32,937 nucleotides of DNA from Indiicoccus explosivorum. Its GTDB lineage: Bacteria > Bacillota > Bacilli > Bacillales_A > Planococcaceae. The stretch is taken from positions 1 through 32,937 of the forward strand of contig NZ_NHTN01000067.1 of the NCBI RefSeq assembly GCF_002167005.1. Direction: 5' to 3'. Under the pieces are notes generated by a model that did not search any database, was not told the DNA's origin, and worked only from the letters and a program-made list of their open reading frames with translations. Within the stretch, counting starts at the first letter, position 1, and each line of letters opens with the position of its first letter. Positions 7,929-16,219 of this stretch are shown here, in pieces. Made by a program: the position numbers and the translations under genes.

Positions 7929-9584
7929 TTACAGTTTCCCCAGCGCACGGCCCGCTTCCCGGCCCGTGAACAGGCAGCCGCCGAGGAAGGTCCCTTCGAG
8001 CGCGCGGTAACCGTGGACGCCGCCGCCTCCGAACCCGCACACTTCCCCGGCTGCAAACAATCCCGGCACCGGTTCGCCCGCTTCATTCAGCACGCGGCAT
8101 GACAGATCGGTCTGCAGCCCGCCGAGCGTCTTGCGGCTGACGATGTTGAGCCTGACGGCGATGAGCGGACCCGCTTTCGGGTCGAGCAGTTTATGCGGTT
8201 TCGCCACCCGGATCAATTTATCGCCTAAGTAATTCCGCGCGCCACGGAGCGCCGTGATCTGCAGATCTTTCGTGAACGCGTTATCCATCTCGCGGTCGCG
8301 CGCTTCGATCTGCCGGCGGATATGACCAGCGTCCAGCAGGCTGTCCCCCGTCAGCGCATTCATTTTGTCCACGAGTTCCTCCGCGTCCCGCGCCTGGGCG
8401 AAATCCTCTCCGTTGTCGAGGAACGCCTGCACAGGCGCCGTCGCCCCTTTTTTCACGCGGGCGAGCACTTGCCGGATGCTTTTGCCGGTCAAATCCGGAT
8501 TCTGTTCGGAACCTGACAGCGCGAATTCCTTTTCGATAATCTGCTGTGTCAGAATGAACCAGGAATAATCATAGCCCGTATCCCGGATCGCCTTCAGCGT
8601 ACCGAGCGTGTCGAATCCGGGGAAATTCGGGACCGGGAACCGGTTTCCTTCCGCATCGAGCCACAGCGAAGAAGGGCCCGGCAAAATCCGGATACCGTGG
8701 ACCGGCCATACCGGGTTCCAGTTTTTGATGCCTTCCGTGTAATGCCACATCCGGTCGCGGTTGACGATGCGGCCGCCCGCCTGTTCGGTGATGCCGAGCA
8801 TGCGTCCGTCGACGTGCGCCGGGACGCCGGAGATCATGTTGTCCGGCGGCGTTCCGAGCCTTGACGGCCAGTTTTTCCGGATCAGCTCGAAGTTCGCGCC
8901 GATGCCGCCGCTGGCAACAAGCACCGCCCCGCCGGTGAATTCGAAATCGCCGACCGTTTCCCGCGAACTTGAAACGCCCCGTTCCGCTTCGCTTTCCTCT
9001 AAAACCACACCGCGCACACCGGTCACCCGGCCGTCTTCTGCCACCAATTCATCGACCCGGTGGCGCGGACGGTAATCGATGCGCCTTGCCGCAATCCCTT
9101 CGCGCACCCGCTCCTCGAACGGTTTCACGATGCCCGGTCCCGTCCCCCAGACGATATGGAACCGCGGCACGGAATTGCCGTGCCCTTCGGCAAGATAGCC
9201 GCCGCGTTCCGCCCAGCCGACGACCGGAAAGAAGCGGATGCCGCGCTCACGCAGCCATTGCCGCTTCTCATCCGCCGCGAAATCCACGTACGCCTTCGCC
9301 CACTTCACCGCCCATGCGTCTTCATCTTCCATCCGGTCGAACCCCGCCGTCCCGAGCCAGTCCTGCCAGGCGAGCGCTTTCGAATCCTTTATTCCCAACC
9401 GCCGCTGTTCCGGTGAATCCACGAGGAATAAACCGCCGAACGACCACCATGCCTGACCGCCGAAAGATGCTTCCGGCTCCTGGTCGAGGAGCAGCACCCG
9501 CTTGTCCGTTTCCATCAATTCCGCCGCGGCCACGAGACCCGCAAGCCCCGCGCCGACAATCACCGCATCATACTTCATCTCCAT
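7929..9584 (-). CDS. FAD-binding dehydrogenase (KstD/fumarate-reductase-like flavoprotein)
   Basis: This flavoprotein has about 551 residues. The N-terminal Rossmann motif VIVGAGLAGLVAA binds the FAD ADP moiety. FGGQAWWSFGGLF follows, as in 3-ketosteroid dehydrogenase/fumarate reductase-type flavoproteins. The C-terminal FAD closure motif is GLFAAGEVCGFGGGGVHGYRAL. It matches the broad putative FAD-binding dehydrogenase family; the electron donor and substrate are unknown. Two in-frame ATGs lie 6 bp apart (9584, 9578) behind a G-run, so the first two residues are uncertain. It has its own candidate promoter at 9609-9637 and is a single-gene unit bounded by the MsrA terminator upstream and repeat array B downstream. 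Confidence 0.88.
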   Translation of the reverse strand: MEMKYDAVIVGAGLAGLVAAAELMETDKRVLLLDQEPEASFGGQAWWSFGGLFLVDSPEQRRLGIKDSKALAWQDWLGTAGFDRMEDEDAWAVKWAKAYVDFAADEKRQWLRERGIRFFPVVGWAERGGYLAEGHGNSVPRFHIVWGTGPGIVKPFEERVREGIAARRIDYRPRHRVDELVAEDGRVTGVRGVVLEESEAERGVSSSRETVGDFEFTGGAVLVASGGIGANFELIRKNWPSRLGTPPDNMISGVPAHVDGRMLGITEQAGGRIVNRDRMWHYTEGIKNWNPVWPVHGIRILPGPSSLWLDAEGNRFPVPNFPGFDTLGTLKAIRDTGYDYSWFILTQQIIEKEFALSGSEQNPDLTGKSIRQVLARVKKGATAPVQAFLDNGEDFAQARDAEELVDKMNALTGDSLLDAGHIRRQIEARDREMDNAFTKDLQITALRGARNYLGDKLIRVAKPHKLLDPKAGPLIAVRLNIVSRKTLGGLQTDLSCRVLNEAGEPVPGLFAAGEVCGFGGGGVHGYRALEGTFLGGCLFTGREAGRALGKL

Positions 9585-9608
9585 CCCCCATTCATTCCCT
9601 TTCTTTTT

Positions 9609-9637
9609 AGTATCCGGAATTTTCTGAACGAATACAA
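9609..9637 (-). promoter_or_regulatory. Candidate sigma-A promoter of the FAD dehydrogenase gene
   Basis: On the minus strand TTGTAT (9632-9637) and GATACT (9609-9614) are separated by 17 bp, directly after the T-run of the MsrA terminator and 25 bp upstream of the dehydrogenase start. Confidence 0.55.
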
Positions 9638-9639
9638 TG

Positions 9640-9671
9640 AAAAAATGAGCCGCTCCGTGAAGGAACCGCCC
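9640..9671 (-). terminator. Rho-independent terminator of msrA
   Basis: On the minus strand GGGCGGTTCC pairs with GGAGCGGCTC (nine of ten positions, with G-U pairs) around a short loop. A run of T follows. It lies immediately after the msrA stop codon. Confidence 0.8.
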
Positions 9672-9672
9672 A

Positions 9673-10341
9673 TCACCATTTCATGTCATTCAGCTTGCGG
9701 GTGAAGACATTTTTTGATTCTGCCGAAACCGGCCAGCCGCCGATCTCTTCAAGCAGCCCTTCCCGTGTGCCATACCCTTTCACAAATCCGTTCAGCCGGG
9801 CGGCAAACACTGAATCGGTCAGCTCTTCCGGGCCGGTGTACAGATCCGCCAGCTGGGCGAGCGTCCGGGGGTACCGCTTCAAATAGTACTTCTGATGCCG
9901 CTCTTCCGCGAGGGTGAAACCGTCGAACGGCGCGATCTCCGTTTCGATCGCTTCCCCGATCGACCGGGCCGCTTCTTCTTTCACCCGATGGATCGCTTCC
10001 AGCTGTTCCCCGCTCCGGTAACGGATGAGGGACAGGTATTGGCGCCCTTTGTAGGCGTCGCGGTTCGGGTAATGGTTGGCCCAGAAAAAACGGAGCAGTT
10101 CCTCGTACGGCAGCACGGCAGGGTCGAAGTCGATTTCCACCGTTTCCGTATGGTCGCCCATCTTCCGGTATGTCGGATCCGGCGTCGTCCCGCCGGCGTA
10201 GCCGGTCCGGGTCCGGATGACGCCTGGAAGCGAGCCGAACATCGCATCCGGTCCCCAGAAGCAGCCCATGCCGAACGTGGCGGTTTCGCTTCCGCCGGCA
10301 AGGAAACCTTCCTCGAGCTCCAATGCTGAATACGCTGTCAT
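9673..10341 (-). CDS. msrA: Peptide-methionine (S)-S-oxide reductase MsrA, single-cysteine form
   Basis: MsrA reduces methionine S-sulfoxide in proteins. The catalytic motif GCFWG is present with C27 as the nucleophile, followed by the family stretch GVIRTRTGYAGG and the NHYPNRDAYKGRQY region. In the 222-residue product I find no other cysteine, so the usual resolving cysteines near the C-terminus are missing; reduction would need an external thiol. The chosen ATG at 10341 has SD AAGGAGG at 8 nt; an ATG two codons earlier is too close. It lies 65 bp downstream of the GGDEF gene on the same strand and ends in its own terminator. Confidence 0.93.
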   Translation of the reverse strand: MTAYSALELEEGFLAGGSETATFGMGCFWGPDAMFGSLPGVIRTRTGYAGGTTPDPTYRKMGDHTETVEIDFDPAVLPYEELLRFFWANHYPNRDAYKGRQYLSLIRYRSGEQLEAIHRVKEEAARSIGEAIETEIAPFDGFTLAEERHQKYYLKRYPRTLAQLADLYTGPEELTDSVFAARLNGFVKGYGTREGLLEEIGGWPVSAESKNVFTRKLNDMKW

Positions 10342-10406
10342 TGTCATCTCCTCCTTCATTTCCAAAAGGGCGCAGGCAGAAAGCCGGAAAGCTGGCGGCT
10401 TTCCCA

Positions 10407-12218
10407 TCAGCCATTCCGCTGAATTCCTGCACAGCTGTCCTGAGAATGGCCGCGGCTGAGCACGGCACGGTTCCGTCCCATCTCCTTTGCGGCATAAAGC
10501 GCCTTGTCCGCTTGTTCCATCAGCGATTCCGGCGAGTGCTCCGCCCCGAATTCAGCAACGCCGAAGCTGGCGGTGATTCCATACCGGTCCGAACAGGAAT
10601 CGGCCGCGATGAGCTGCCGGAGCCGCTCGGCTGCTTCCAGCGCTTCATCCGCCCGCGTATCCGGCAGGAGGACGGCGAACTCTTCGCCGCCGTACCTGGC
10701 AGCGATATCTCCCGGCCGGCTGTACCTGTTCATCAGATCCGCCACATGGCGCAGCACCCGGTCGCCTTCCGCATGCCCCCACGTGTCGTTGAATCTTTTG
10801 AAGTGGTCGACGTCCAGTAAAATGGCGCTGAACAGAAACGGGCGGGATGCGGCACCCGCCTGGCCGGCCATTTCCGCCAGCCGTTCATCGAAGTACCTCC
10901 GGTTCCAGAGCCCTGTGAGCTTATCCTGCATGGCGATCAGCTGGAGCTGGTCGTTCTGCGCAGCGTTGCGGATTGCCAGGGCGATGATCGGGCTCACCAC
11001 TTTCAGCCGGTCCAGAGCCGTTTCGCTGAAATGGCCTTCCGTCCGGGACGTCAAGTTCAGAATTCCGGTCACTTCAGACCCGTTTTGAATGAGGAGATGA
11101 GCGGAAGACCGGATGCCGCGATGGAACAGGGCATCCGGAAGCCTGCCGGGCGGGCGTTCCGTTTCCCAGTCTTCGAATACGGCGGACCCGCGCCGCTGTA
11201 TGAGCGCCTGTATGCCGTTTTCTTCCGTGAGGGTATCATCCGTGCCTTCCTGGTAGTCGCCTTCCGCGTACCGGATCTGGAGCCGGTACGTCCCGTCCGC
11301 GCTTTTCGTATACAGCGACGAGAAGGGGGCTTCCACCATGCGGGCCATACCGCCGATCGTGCTGCGGAAGACTTCGCCGGATGTTTTCCCTTCCTGGATG
11401 GAACTGATCAGCATGAAAATCTGGCCCAGGAAATCCCGGTCCTTTTCCAGCTCCTCCCGCATGACGCCGATGCCCCGGATGAGGTCGGCTGTTTCGTCAT
11501 CCTCCGCTCCGACGGGGACCGATGCGCTGAAATCCCCTCTCGCATAGCTGGCGACCGCCTCCGAAAGCTGGCCGAACGGTTTCAGGAGCTCGTTCGTACT
11601 CCGGCGGAAATAAAAGAATTCGGCCAGTTTGACGAGGATGAACAGGATGCCGATGAAGCCGATTGTCCATCTTAAATCCTGGAGCATCTTTTCCCGGTAC
11701 CACGTGCGCAGCGCCGAAATGGCGGCGGCCGCCTCGTCCTGTTCCGTCCTGAAGCGGTCGAACTGGACTTTCGCCGCCTGCAGCCGGGCCTCGCTCGTTT
11801 CCTCACCGCGCAAAGCCGCCTTCACTTGCGGCACTGCGAATTCCTCGTGCCAGGCAGCTCCTGTCGAGATCAGCTTTTCGAGTGAAGCTGTATGGCCGGT
11901 GAAATCCGCAGCGCGCTCTTCGATGGATGCCGCGGCCAGGCGATAATCGGCGGAACCTTCATTGAAAGGCTCCAAAAATTCCGGATTCCCTGTCAGGCTG
12001 AACCCGCGGATCCCGGTTTCCTGATTGATGAGCGCCCGTTCCAGCGCTTCCAGCCCGATCAGCAGTTCCGCCGTCTGCTTTACATGTGAATAATTGTGAC
12101 TGACGGTGATATACAAGTATCCCAGACTTGCAATCAGCACTGCGAAATAAATGCCGCTGGCAATCAGACTTCTTCTGATGAGCCGCTGACCGAACCGTCT
12201 CCCTTTTCCTTTTTCCAT
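10407..12218 (-). CDS. CHASE3-HAMP-GAF-GGDEF diguanylate cyclase
   Basis: This 603-residue membrane protein should make cyclic di-GMP. It has a membrane segment at about 17-38, a periplasmic-type CHASE3 sensor with the hallmark ETGIRGFSLTGNPEFLEPF (about 66-86), a second membrane segment near 184-200, HAMP (about 205-260), GAF (about 275-425) and a C-terminal GGDEF domain. The active site is GGEEF (510-514). An inhibitory I-site RPGD (501-504) lies exactly five residues before it. Both are intact, so an active, product-inhibited cyclase is expected. The SD AAGGAG is 9 nt from the ATG. It follows the osmC-like gene by 68 bp and precedes msrA, and may be co-transcribed with both. Confidence 0.94.
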   Translation of the reverse strand: MEKGKGRRFGQRLIRRSLIASGIYFAVLIASLGYLYITVSHNYSHVKQTAELLIGLEALERALINQETGIRGFSLTGNPEFLEPFNEGSADYRLAAASIEERAADFTGHTASLEKLISTGAAWHEEFAVPQVKAALRGEETSEARLQAAKVQFDRFRTEQDEAAAAISALRTWYREKMLQDLRWTIGFIGILFILVKLAEFFYFRRSTNELLKPFGQLSEAVASYARGDFSASVPVGAEDDETADLIRGIGVMREELEKDRDFLGQIFMLISSIQEGKTSGEVFRSTIGGMARMVEAPFSSLYTKSADGTYRLQIRYAEGDYQEGTDDTLTEENGIQALIQRRGSAVFEDWETERPPGRLPDALFHRGIRSSAHLLIQNGSEVTGILNLTSRTEGHFSETALDRLKVVSPIIALAIRNAAQNDQLQLIAMQDKLTGLWNRRYFDERLAEMAGQAGAASRPFLFSAILLDVDHFKRFNDTWGHAEGDRVLRHVADLMNRYSRPGDIAARYGGEEFAVLLPDTRADEALEAAERLRQLIAADSCSDRYGITASFGVAEFGAEHSPESLMEQADKALYAAKEMGRNRAVLSRGHSQDSCAGIQRNG

Positions 12219-12286
12219 TCAAAAAAGCTCCTTAACTCTGTTTCCGATTTCCATTCTGTTTCTTTATCGGCCGCTGCGTCCCCGAT

Positions 12287-12727
12287 TTAAGAGATATCCG
12301 CTTCAAGCTTCACTTCCACGTTGCCTTTGATGGCCCGTGTGATCATGCATGAAGATTCGGCTTTTTCAGCCAGACGCCGGGCGAGCGAATGCTCCCGCTC
12401 GGATGCCCCCGGTTCCAATACGATTTTCGGCCGGTGGATGATCGTCTTGTATGTAATGACCCCATCCGTTACATCGACGAGCCCTTCCGATTCCATCGTC
12501 AAGGACCGTTTCGCCAGTCCGCTCCGTTCCATCATCGCCGCCAGCGTGATGATGTAACAAGTCGCCGATGCTCCGAGGAGCATCTCATCAGGGTTCGTGC
12601 CGACGCCGGGTCCGTCCATTTCGGGCGGGATGGATACTTGCGTCTTCAGTCCCTTCGTCTCAATCGTGCCGACATCATTGCGGTCGCCCGGCCAGTCGGC
12701 CTTCAAGTGAAAACTGTGGATTGCCAT
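12287..12727 (-). CDS. OsmC family peroxiredoxin-like protein
   Basis: The protein has 146 residues with the two conserved redox cysteines of OsmC/Ohr proteins: one in ASATCYIITL (C57) and one in SSCMITRA (C125). TNPDEMLLGA is the typical loop before the first Cys. Such proteins reduce organic hydroperoxides using thiols. It starts 14 bp after the acetyltransferase-kinase fusion gene with a good SD (AAGGAG), so both are likely in one transcript. Confidence 0.92.
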   Translation of the reverse strand: MAIHSFHLKADWPGDRNDVGTIETKGLKTQVSIPPEMDGPGVGTNPDEMLLGASATCYIITLAAMMERSGLAKRSLTMESEGLVDVTDGVITYKTIIHRPKIVLEPGASEREHSLARRLAEKAESSCMITRAIKGNVEVKLEADIS

Positions 12728-12741
12728 TATAACATCTCCTT

Positions 12742-14103
12742 CTACAGAAATCCGTTAATTTCTTCCAAATGGGGCATCGCCGTCAGCGCGCCTTTTTTCG
12801 TCGTGCAGAGTGCGCCGAGTTTATTGCCAAGAGCCGCGCAGCGCAAAACTTCCTCTTCTGTCTCCGGCAGGCCGAACAGGTGGACGTGGCGAAGGACGCC
12901 GGCGACGAACGCATCGCCGGCACCTGTCGTATCGACCGGCTGCACAGGGACGACCGGCACATGGACGATTTTGCCGCCGCTGACCGCGCATGTCCCGTTC
13001 GGTCCGTCCGTGATGAGCAGAAGCGGGATGCCGAGCCCCGCCAAACGGTCGATCCCTTCATCGAATGAATCGGTTTCCGTGAGGAACGCCAGCTCGTCGG
13101 TGGTCATCTTGACGATATCCGATTCCGCCAGGAACTCTTTGACGATTTCCCGGCAGCGCGCTTCACTGTCCCAGCGGAGCGGCCGGATGTTGACATCGAA
13201 CGAGCGGAGCGCGCCGTTCGTTTTCGCTAGTTCCACCGCTGCGCGAGTCGTTTCGAGTGCCGTTTTCTGGAACATCGTCCCCGAACAGAAGTGGAACACG
13301 CTCGCCTTTTCAAAAGCATCTGCCTTCAAATGCTCCGGACGCACCTGGATGTCCGGTGTCCCGTTTTCATAGGAAGCGAAGACGCGGTCGTACTCAGGCG
13401 TCAGGTGCACATACACGCCGCTCACCTGTTTTTCCGGAACGAGCACTGCATAGTCCAGATCCACGCCCTCCTGTTCGAGCGCACGGCGGAAAAAGCGGGA
13501 ATCCGCATCATCACCCGTCACGGTAATGAATGAAGAAGGAAGCCCGAGCCGGCTGACGCCCGCCGCCACATTGACGGTGGCACCGCCGAGATGCCGGCTG
13601 AATGTGCTGTTTCGTGTATCCTCTGCAATGTAATCAATAAAAGCATCCCCATACGTCAGGATGTGTTTCAAGTCCTTTACAAACTTCGCTTCCCCGCTCC
13701 GCTCGAAGACTTCCTGGTAACCAAGCCGCCTGTGCGCGTCGCGGCTGATCTGGTTCTCCTGTTCTGTGTCCGACGCCATCCGGTTCAGCCCCCGTTCTTT
13801 CGCCCAGCTCTCAGCAGCAGCGACAAGAGCGGCACCGACTCCAAGCCGTCTCGTTCCTGGCTGCACAAACCAGCCCTCGATATAGCCGCAGCGCCCGAAT
13901 CCACCATGAGCGTTTTCATGAATGGCCGCTTCAATAAAACCCGCCGGCTCTTCCTGTTCCGCCACAAAAGCGGCATGATCCATACTATCCAACTGTTCGC
14001 TGATTTCCTTCAAATGTTTTTCATCCGGGCAATGCGGCCAGAGCGCGCGCCGCATAATAAGCCAATCACCTGTGTCCTGTTCTGTCAGTCGTCTGATCTT
14101 CAT
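12742..14103 (-). CDS. Fusion: AAC(6')-like GNAT acetyltransferase + PfkB-family sugar kinase
   Basis: One uninterrupted frame of 453 residues carries two full domains. Residues 1 to about 147 form a GNAT domain resembling chromosomal aminoglycoside 6'-N-acetyltransferases (LWPHCPDEKHL, EGWFVQPGTRRLGVGAALV, MASDTEQENQISRDAHRRLG). From about residue 148 a PfkB carbohydrate kinase begins (ILTYGDAFIDY). It has signature 1 GGATVNVAAGVSRLG and signature 2 DTTGAGDAFVAGVL with the catalytic Asp; at about 305 residues it is of normal length. No linker separates the domains. No internal ATG with an SD lies at the junction; only a TTG abutting AAAGGA. The ATG at 14103 is preferred over the one at 14115 because GAGG lies 6 nt upstream. 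Both activities are inferred from motifs. Confidence 0.88.
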   Translation of the reverse strand: MKIRRLTEQDTGDWLIMRRALWPHCPDEKHLKEISEQLDSMDHAAFVAEQEEPAGFIEAAIHENAHGGFGRCGYIEGWFVQPGTRRLGVGAALVAAAESWAKERGLNRMASDTEQENQISRDAHRRLGYQEVFERSGEAKFVKDLKHILTYGDAFIDYIAEDTRNSTFSRHLGGATVNVAAGVSRLGLPSSFITVTGDDADSRFFRRALEQEGVDLDYAVLVPEKQVSGVYVHLTPEYDRVFASYENGTPDIQVRPEHLKADAFEKASVFHFCSGTMFQKTALETTRAAVELAKTNGALRSFDVNIRPLRWDSEARCREIVKEFLAESDIVKMTTDELAFLTETDSFDEGIDRLAGLGIPLLLITDGPNGTCAVSGGKIVHVPVVPVQPVDTTGAGDAFVAGVLRHVHLFGLPETEEEVLRCAALGNKLGALCTTKKGALTAMPHLEEINGFL

Positions 14104-14198
14104 CGTCACCCTCATTTGCCGTATTTTCCATCAGTTTACCACAGGAAAAGCACGAACGCTCCGGGCAGAGGATGTGGCCCTGAAGGCGATGGGATCAG

Positions 14199-14226
14199 AA
14201 AAACCGCTCCTGAGTCAGGAGCGGTT
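14199..14226 (-). terminator. Rho-independent terminator after hcxA-like gene
   Basis: A perfect 11-bp stem (arm AACCGCTCCTG) with a 3-nt loop is followed by a T5 run on the minus strand, 3 bp after the dehydrogenase stop. It separates the methionine block from the acetyltransferase-kinase operon. Confidence 0.93.
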
Positions 14227-14229
14227 CCA

Positions 14230-15315
14230 TCAGCGGGCAACACTGATATGCTTTTCATAAACGAGCATCGCCTGTAAGACTTCCTGGGCCGGCACACCGT
14301 CTTCCCGCAGGTTGTGTATCGTTTCACTGGGAGCCGCTGCTTTTATTGCCACCGGAAGCAGCGTTTTTTCTGTCACTGCCTCTATGCCGAGATCCCCGAG
14401 AGACGTCGGCAGATCCACCTGCCGGAAATACTCCGCCAGCTTATCTGCCTCCTCCCACCGGTCTTCCAGGACCAGCTGGATCAAAATCCCATATGCCACT
14501 TTCGCCCCGTGCTGGAGATGATGGGTCTCATCGAGCACAGTCAAGCCGTTGTGAACAGCATGTGCAGCTGCAACGATGCGGTTCGGATCACTGAAGCCGC
14601 CGACCAGGCCGGCCGTCATGATGATCGTTTCCGCTGTTTTGATGAAGCTGTCATTCAGTTCTCCCTGCCGGGCGGCTGTCATTGCAGCTTCCCCGTGTTC
14701 AAGTAATTCATCATAACAAAGACGGGCGGCGTAGTGTGCGATGCTTACCGGTGCTGTAAACCCATCCAGCTGCCTGAACTGTACATCCGATTCATACCAC
14801 TTGGCGATCGTATCGCCGATGCCGGCAGCCAGCATATCGATCGGTGCATGCAGCAGCACTTCAGGCTCCACAAGCACAAGTGACGCGTTTTTCGGATGGA
14901 TGTCGAAACGGATATATTTTCCGTTATCGTAAATTACACTGAGGGGCGTCCAGGCGGCACAATTGGAGGCGACAGTCGGAACGAGGACAACCTCTGTTCC
15001 GCTCTGGCGGGCTGCCGCTTTCGCCAGATCCAGAATCTTACCGCCTCCGACCCCGATAATCGCATCCGAACCGCCTGCCGCCTGAGCGATGCGATCGATT
15101 TCCGCCAATGAACACTCGCTTCGGTACTCAATGAATTCCGACGCTACCTTCTCAAACTCCGGAAAATATGGCTGCACCGCCGTCCATGATTCTTTCCCAT
15201 GCACGACAAGCACCGAATGATAATCCAGCGCAGTAAGGTGTTCTTCCAAACTGCCGAGCACGCCGGCTTCACATCTGTAGATATGCGGGGCTCCCTGAAC
15301 AATCAGCTTCTCCAT
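14230..15315 (-). CDS. hcxA: Iron-containing-ADH-family hydroxycarboxylate dehydrogenase, HcxA/YbdH-like
   Basis: This glycerol-dehydrogenase-like NAD(P) enzyme has 361 residues. The dinucleotide loop is GVGGGKILD. The metal-site and family stretches CAAWTPLSV, LAAGIGDTIAKWYE, AAAHAVHNGLTVL and HGAKVAYGILIQ match what I recall of E. coli YbdH/HcxA, which reduces 2-oxoacids such as 2-oxobutanoate. It has an SD AGGAGG. It lies 60 bp after metQ, and the gap contains a 7-bp hairpin but no T-run, so it is probably the last gene of the SAM-riboswitch operon. The terminator at 14199-14226 closes it. In E. coli ybdH neighbours a methionine aminotransferase gene, a similar metabolic context. Substrate is inferred. 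Confidence 0.82.
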   Translation of the reverse strand: MEKLIVQGAPHIYRCEAGVLGSLEEHLTALDYHSVLVVHGKESWTAVQPYFPEFEKVASEFIEYRSECSLAEIDRIAQAAGGSDAIIGVGGGKILDLAKAAARQSGTEVVLVPTVASNCAAWTPLSVIYDNGKYIRFDIHPKNASLVLVEPEVLLHAPIDMLAAGIGDTIAKWYESDVQFRQLDGFTAPVSIAHYAARLCYDELLEHGEAAMTAARQGELNDSFIKTAETIIMTAGLVGGFSDPNRIVAAAHAVHNGLTVLDETHHLQHGAKVAYGILIQLVLEDRWEEADKLAEYFRQVDLPTSLGDLGIEAVTEKTLLPVAIKAAAPSETIHNLREDGVPAQEVLQAMLVYEKHISVAR

Positions 15316-15375
15316 AGCTGCACCTCCTGTCTTTGCTGCGCCGGCGGACAGAACGCCTGTCCGGCACGTGCTGTT

Positions 15376-16206
15376 TTACTCAGTCATCCACGCCGGTTTG
15401 CCGAATCCCTCGAACTCTGCATCGATGACTTCTTCAAATTCATCCGACTCCACGATTTCCACAAGATCGGCAGCCAATTCGCCATCTTCATTTTCTGCGG
15501 TCACAGCAACGACATTGCGGTACTCATCCGGCATGTTCTCGAGTGCCAGTGCATCGAGCAGGTCCATATCGGACGCCAGTGCATAATTCCCCGGCACGGC
15601 AGAAAGATCCGTTCCTTCTACAGCACGCGGCAGCTGTGCGGCTTCAATCGGCTTGAACTCCAGATTCTTCGGATTCTCGATGATATCTTTTTCGGAGACA
15701 GTCAGCGTGTCAGCTTCGGGATCCAGTTTTATCAGCCCTTCATCCTGCAGTACCAGGAACGCGCGTGCTGCATTGGTCGGATCATTAGGGATGGCGATCG
15801 TCGCACCGTCTTCGATCGCCTCGATGGAATCGTAGACATTCGAGTAAATACCCATCGGTGCTGTCGGCACTGTAATGAGTGCGGTCAAGTCCATGTCGTG
15901 CTGTTCCTCAAAACCTTCCAGGTAAACAGTATGCTGGAATAAGTTAGCGTCCAGATCACCGTTATCGAGCGCGATATTCGGCTGGATATAGTCACTGAAC
16001 TCAACGACCTCCACTTCATACCCCTGCTCTTCCAGCTGTGGCACGATCGCTTTGTTCAGCATATCGCTGTATGGACCGGCTGTCGCGCCAAGCGTGATTT
16101 CCTGTACTTCTTCTGCCCCGGCCTCTGCCGCTACTTCAGCTTCCTCTTCTCCGCATGCGGATAACGCAAGTGCTCCTGCAGCCAATACAAATGTAAGTTT
16201 TTTCAT
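15376..16206 (-). CDS. metQ: Methionine ABC transporter substrate-binding lipoprotein
   Basis: This NlpA-family lipoprotein has 276 residues. The signal peptide ends in the lipobox LALSAC with C18 as the lipidated cysteine. It is followed by a very acidic Glu/Ala-rich tether and the family core (GATAGPYSDML, NGDLDANLFQH, AIPNDPTNAARAF). The ATG at 16206 has SD AGGAGAG; an in-frame ATG nine codons earlier lacks one. It starts 13 bp after metP. It should bind D/L-methionine outside the membrane and deliver it to MetP/MetN. Confidence 0.95.
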   Translation of the reverse strand: MKKLTFVLAAGALALSACGEEEAEVAAEAGAEEVQEITLGATAGPYSDMLNKAIVPQLEEQGYEVEVVEFSDYIQPNIALDNGDLDANLFQHTVYLEGFEEQHDMDLTALITVPTAPMGIYSNVYDSIEAIEDGATIAIPNDPTNAARAFLVLQDEGLIKLDPEADTLTVSEKDIIENPKNLEFKPIEAAQLPRAVEGTDLSAVPGNYALASDMDLLDALALENMPDEYRNVVAVTAENEDGELAADLVEIVESDEFEEVIDAEFEGFGKPAWMTE

Positions 16207-16219
16207 CCTTTTTTCTCTC

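Noticed and set aside
15316-15375. Hairpin CGGACAG/CTGTCCG between metQ and the dehydrogenase as a terminator
   Set aside because: No T-run follows on the minus strand, so it is unlikely to stop transcription; it may affect RNA processing.
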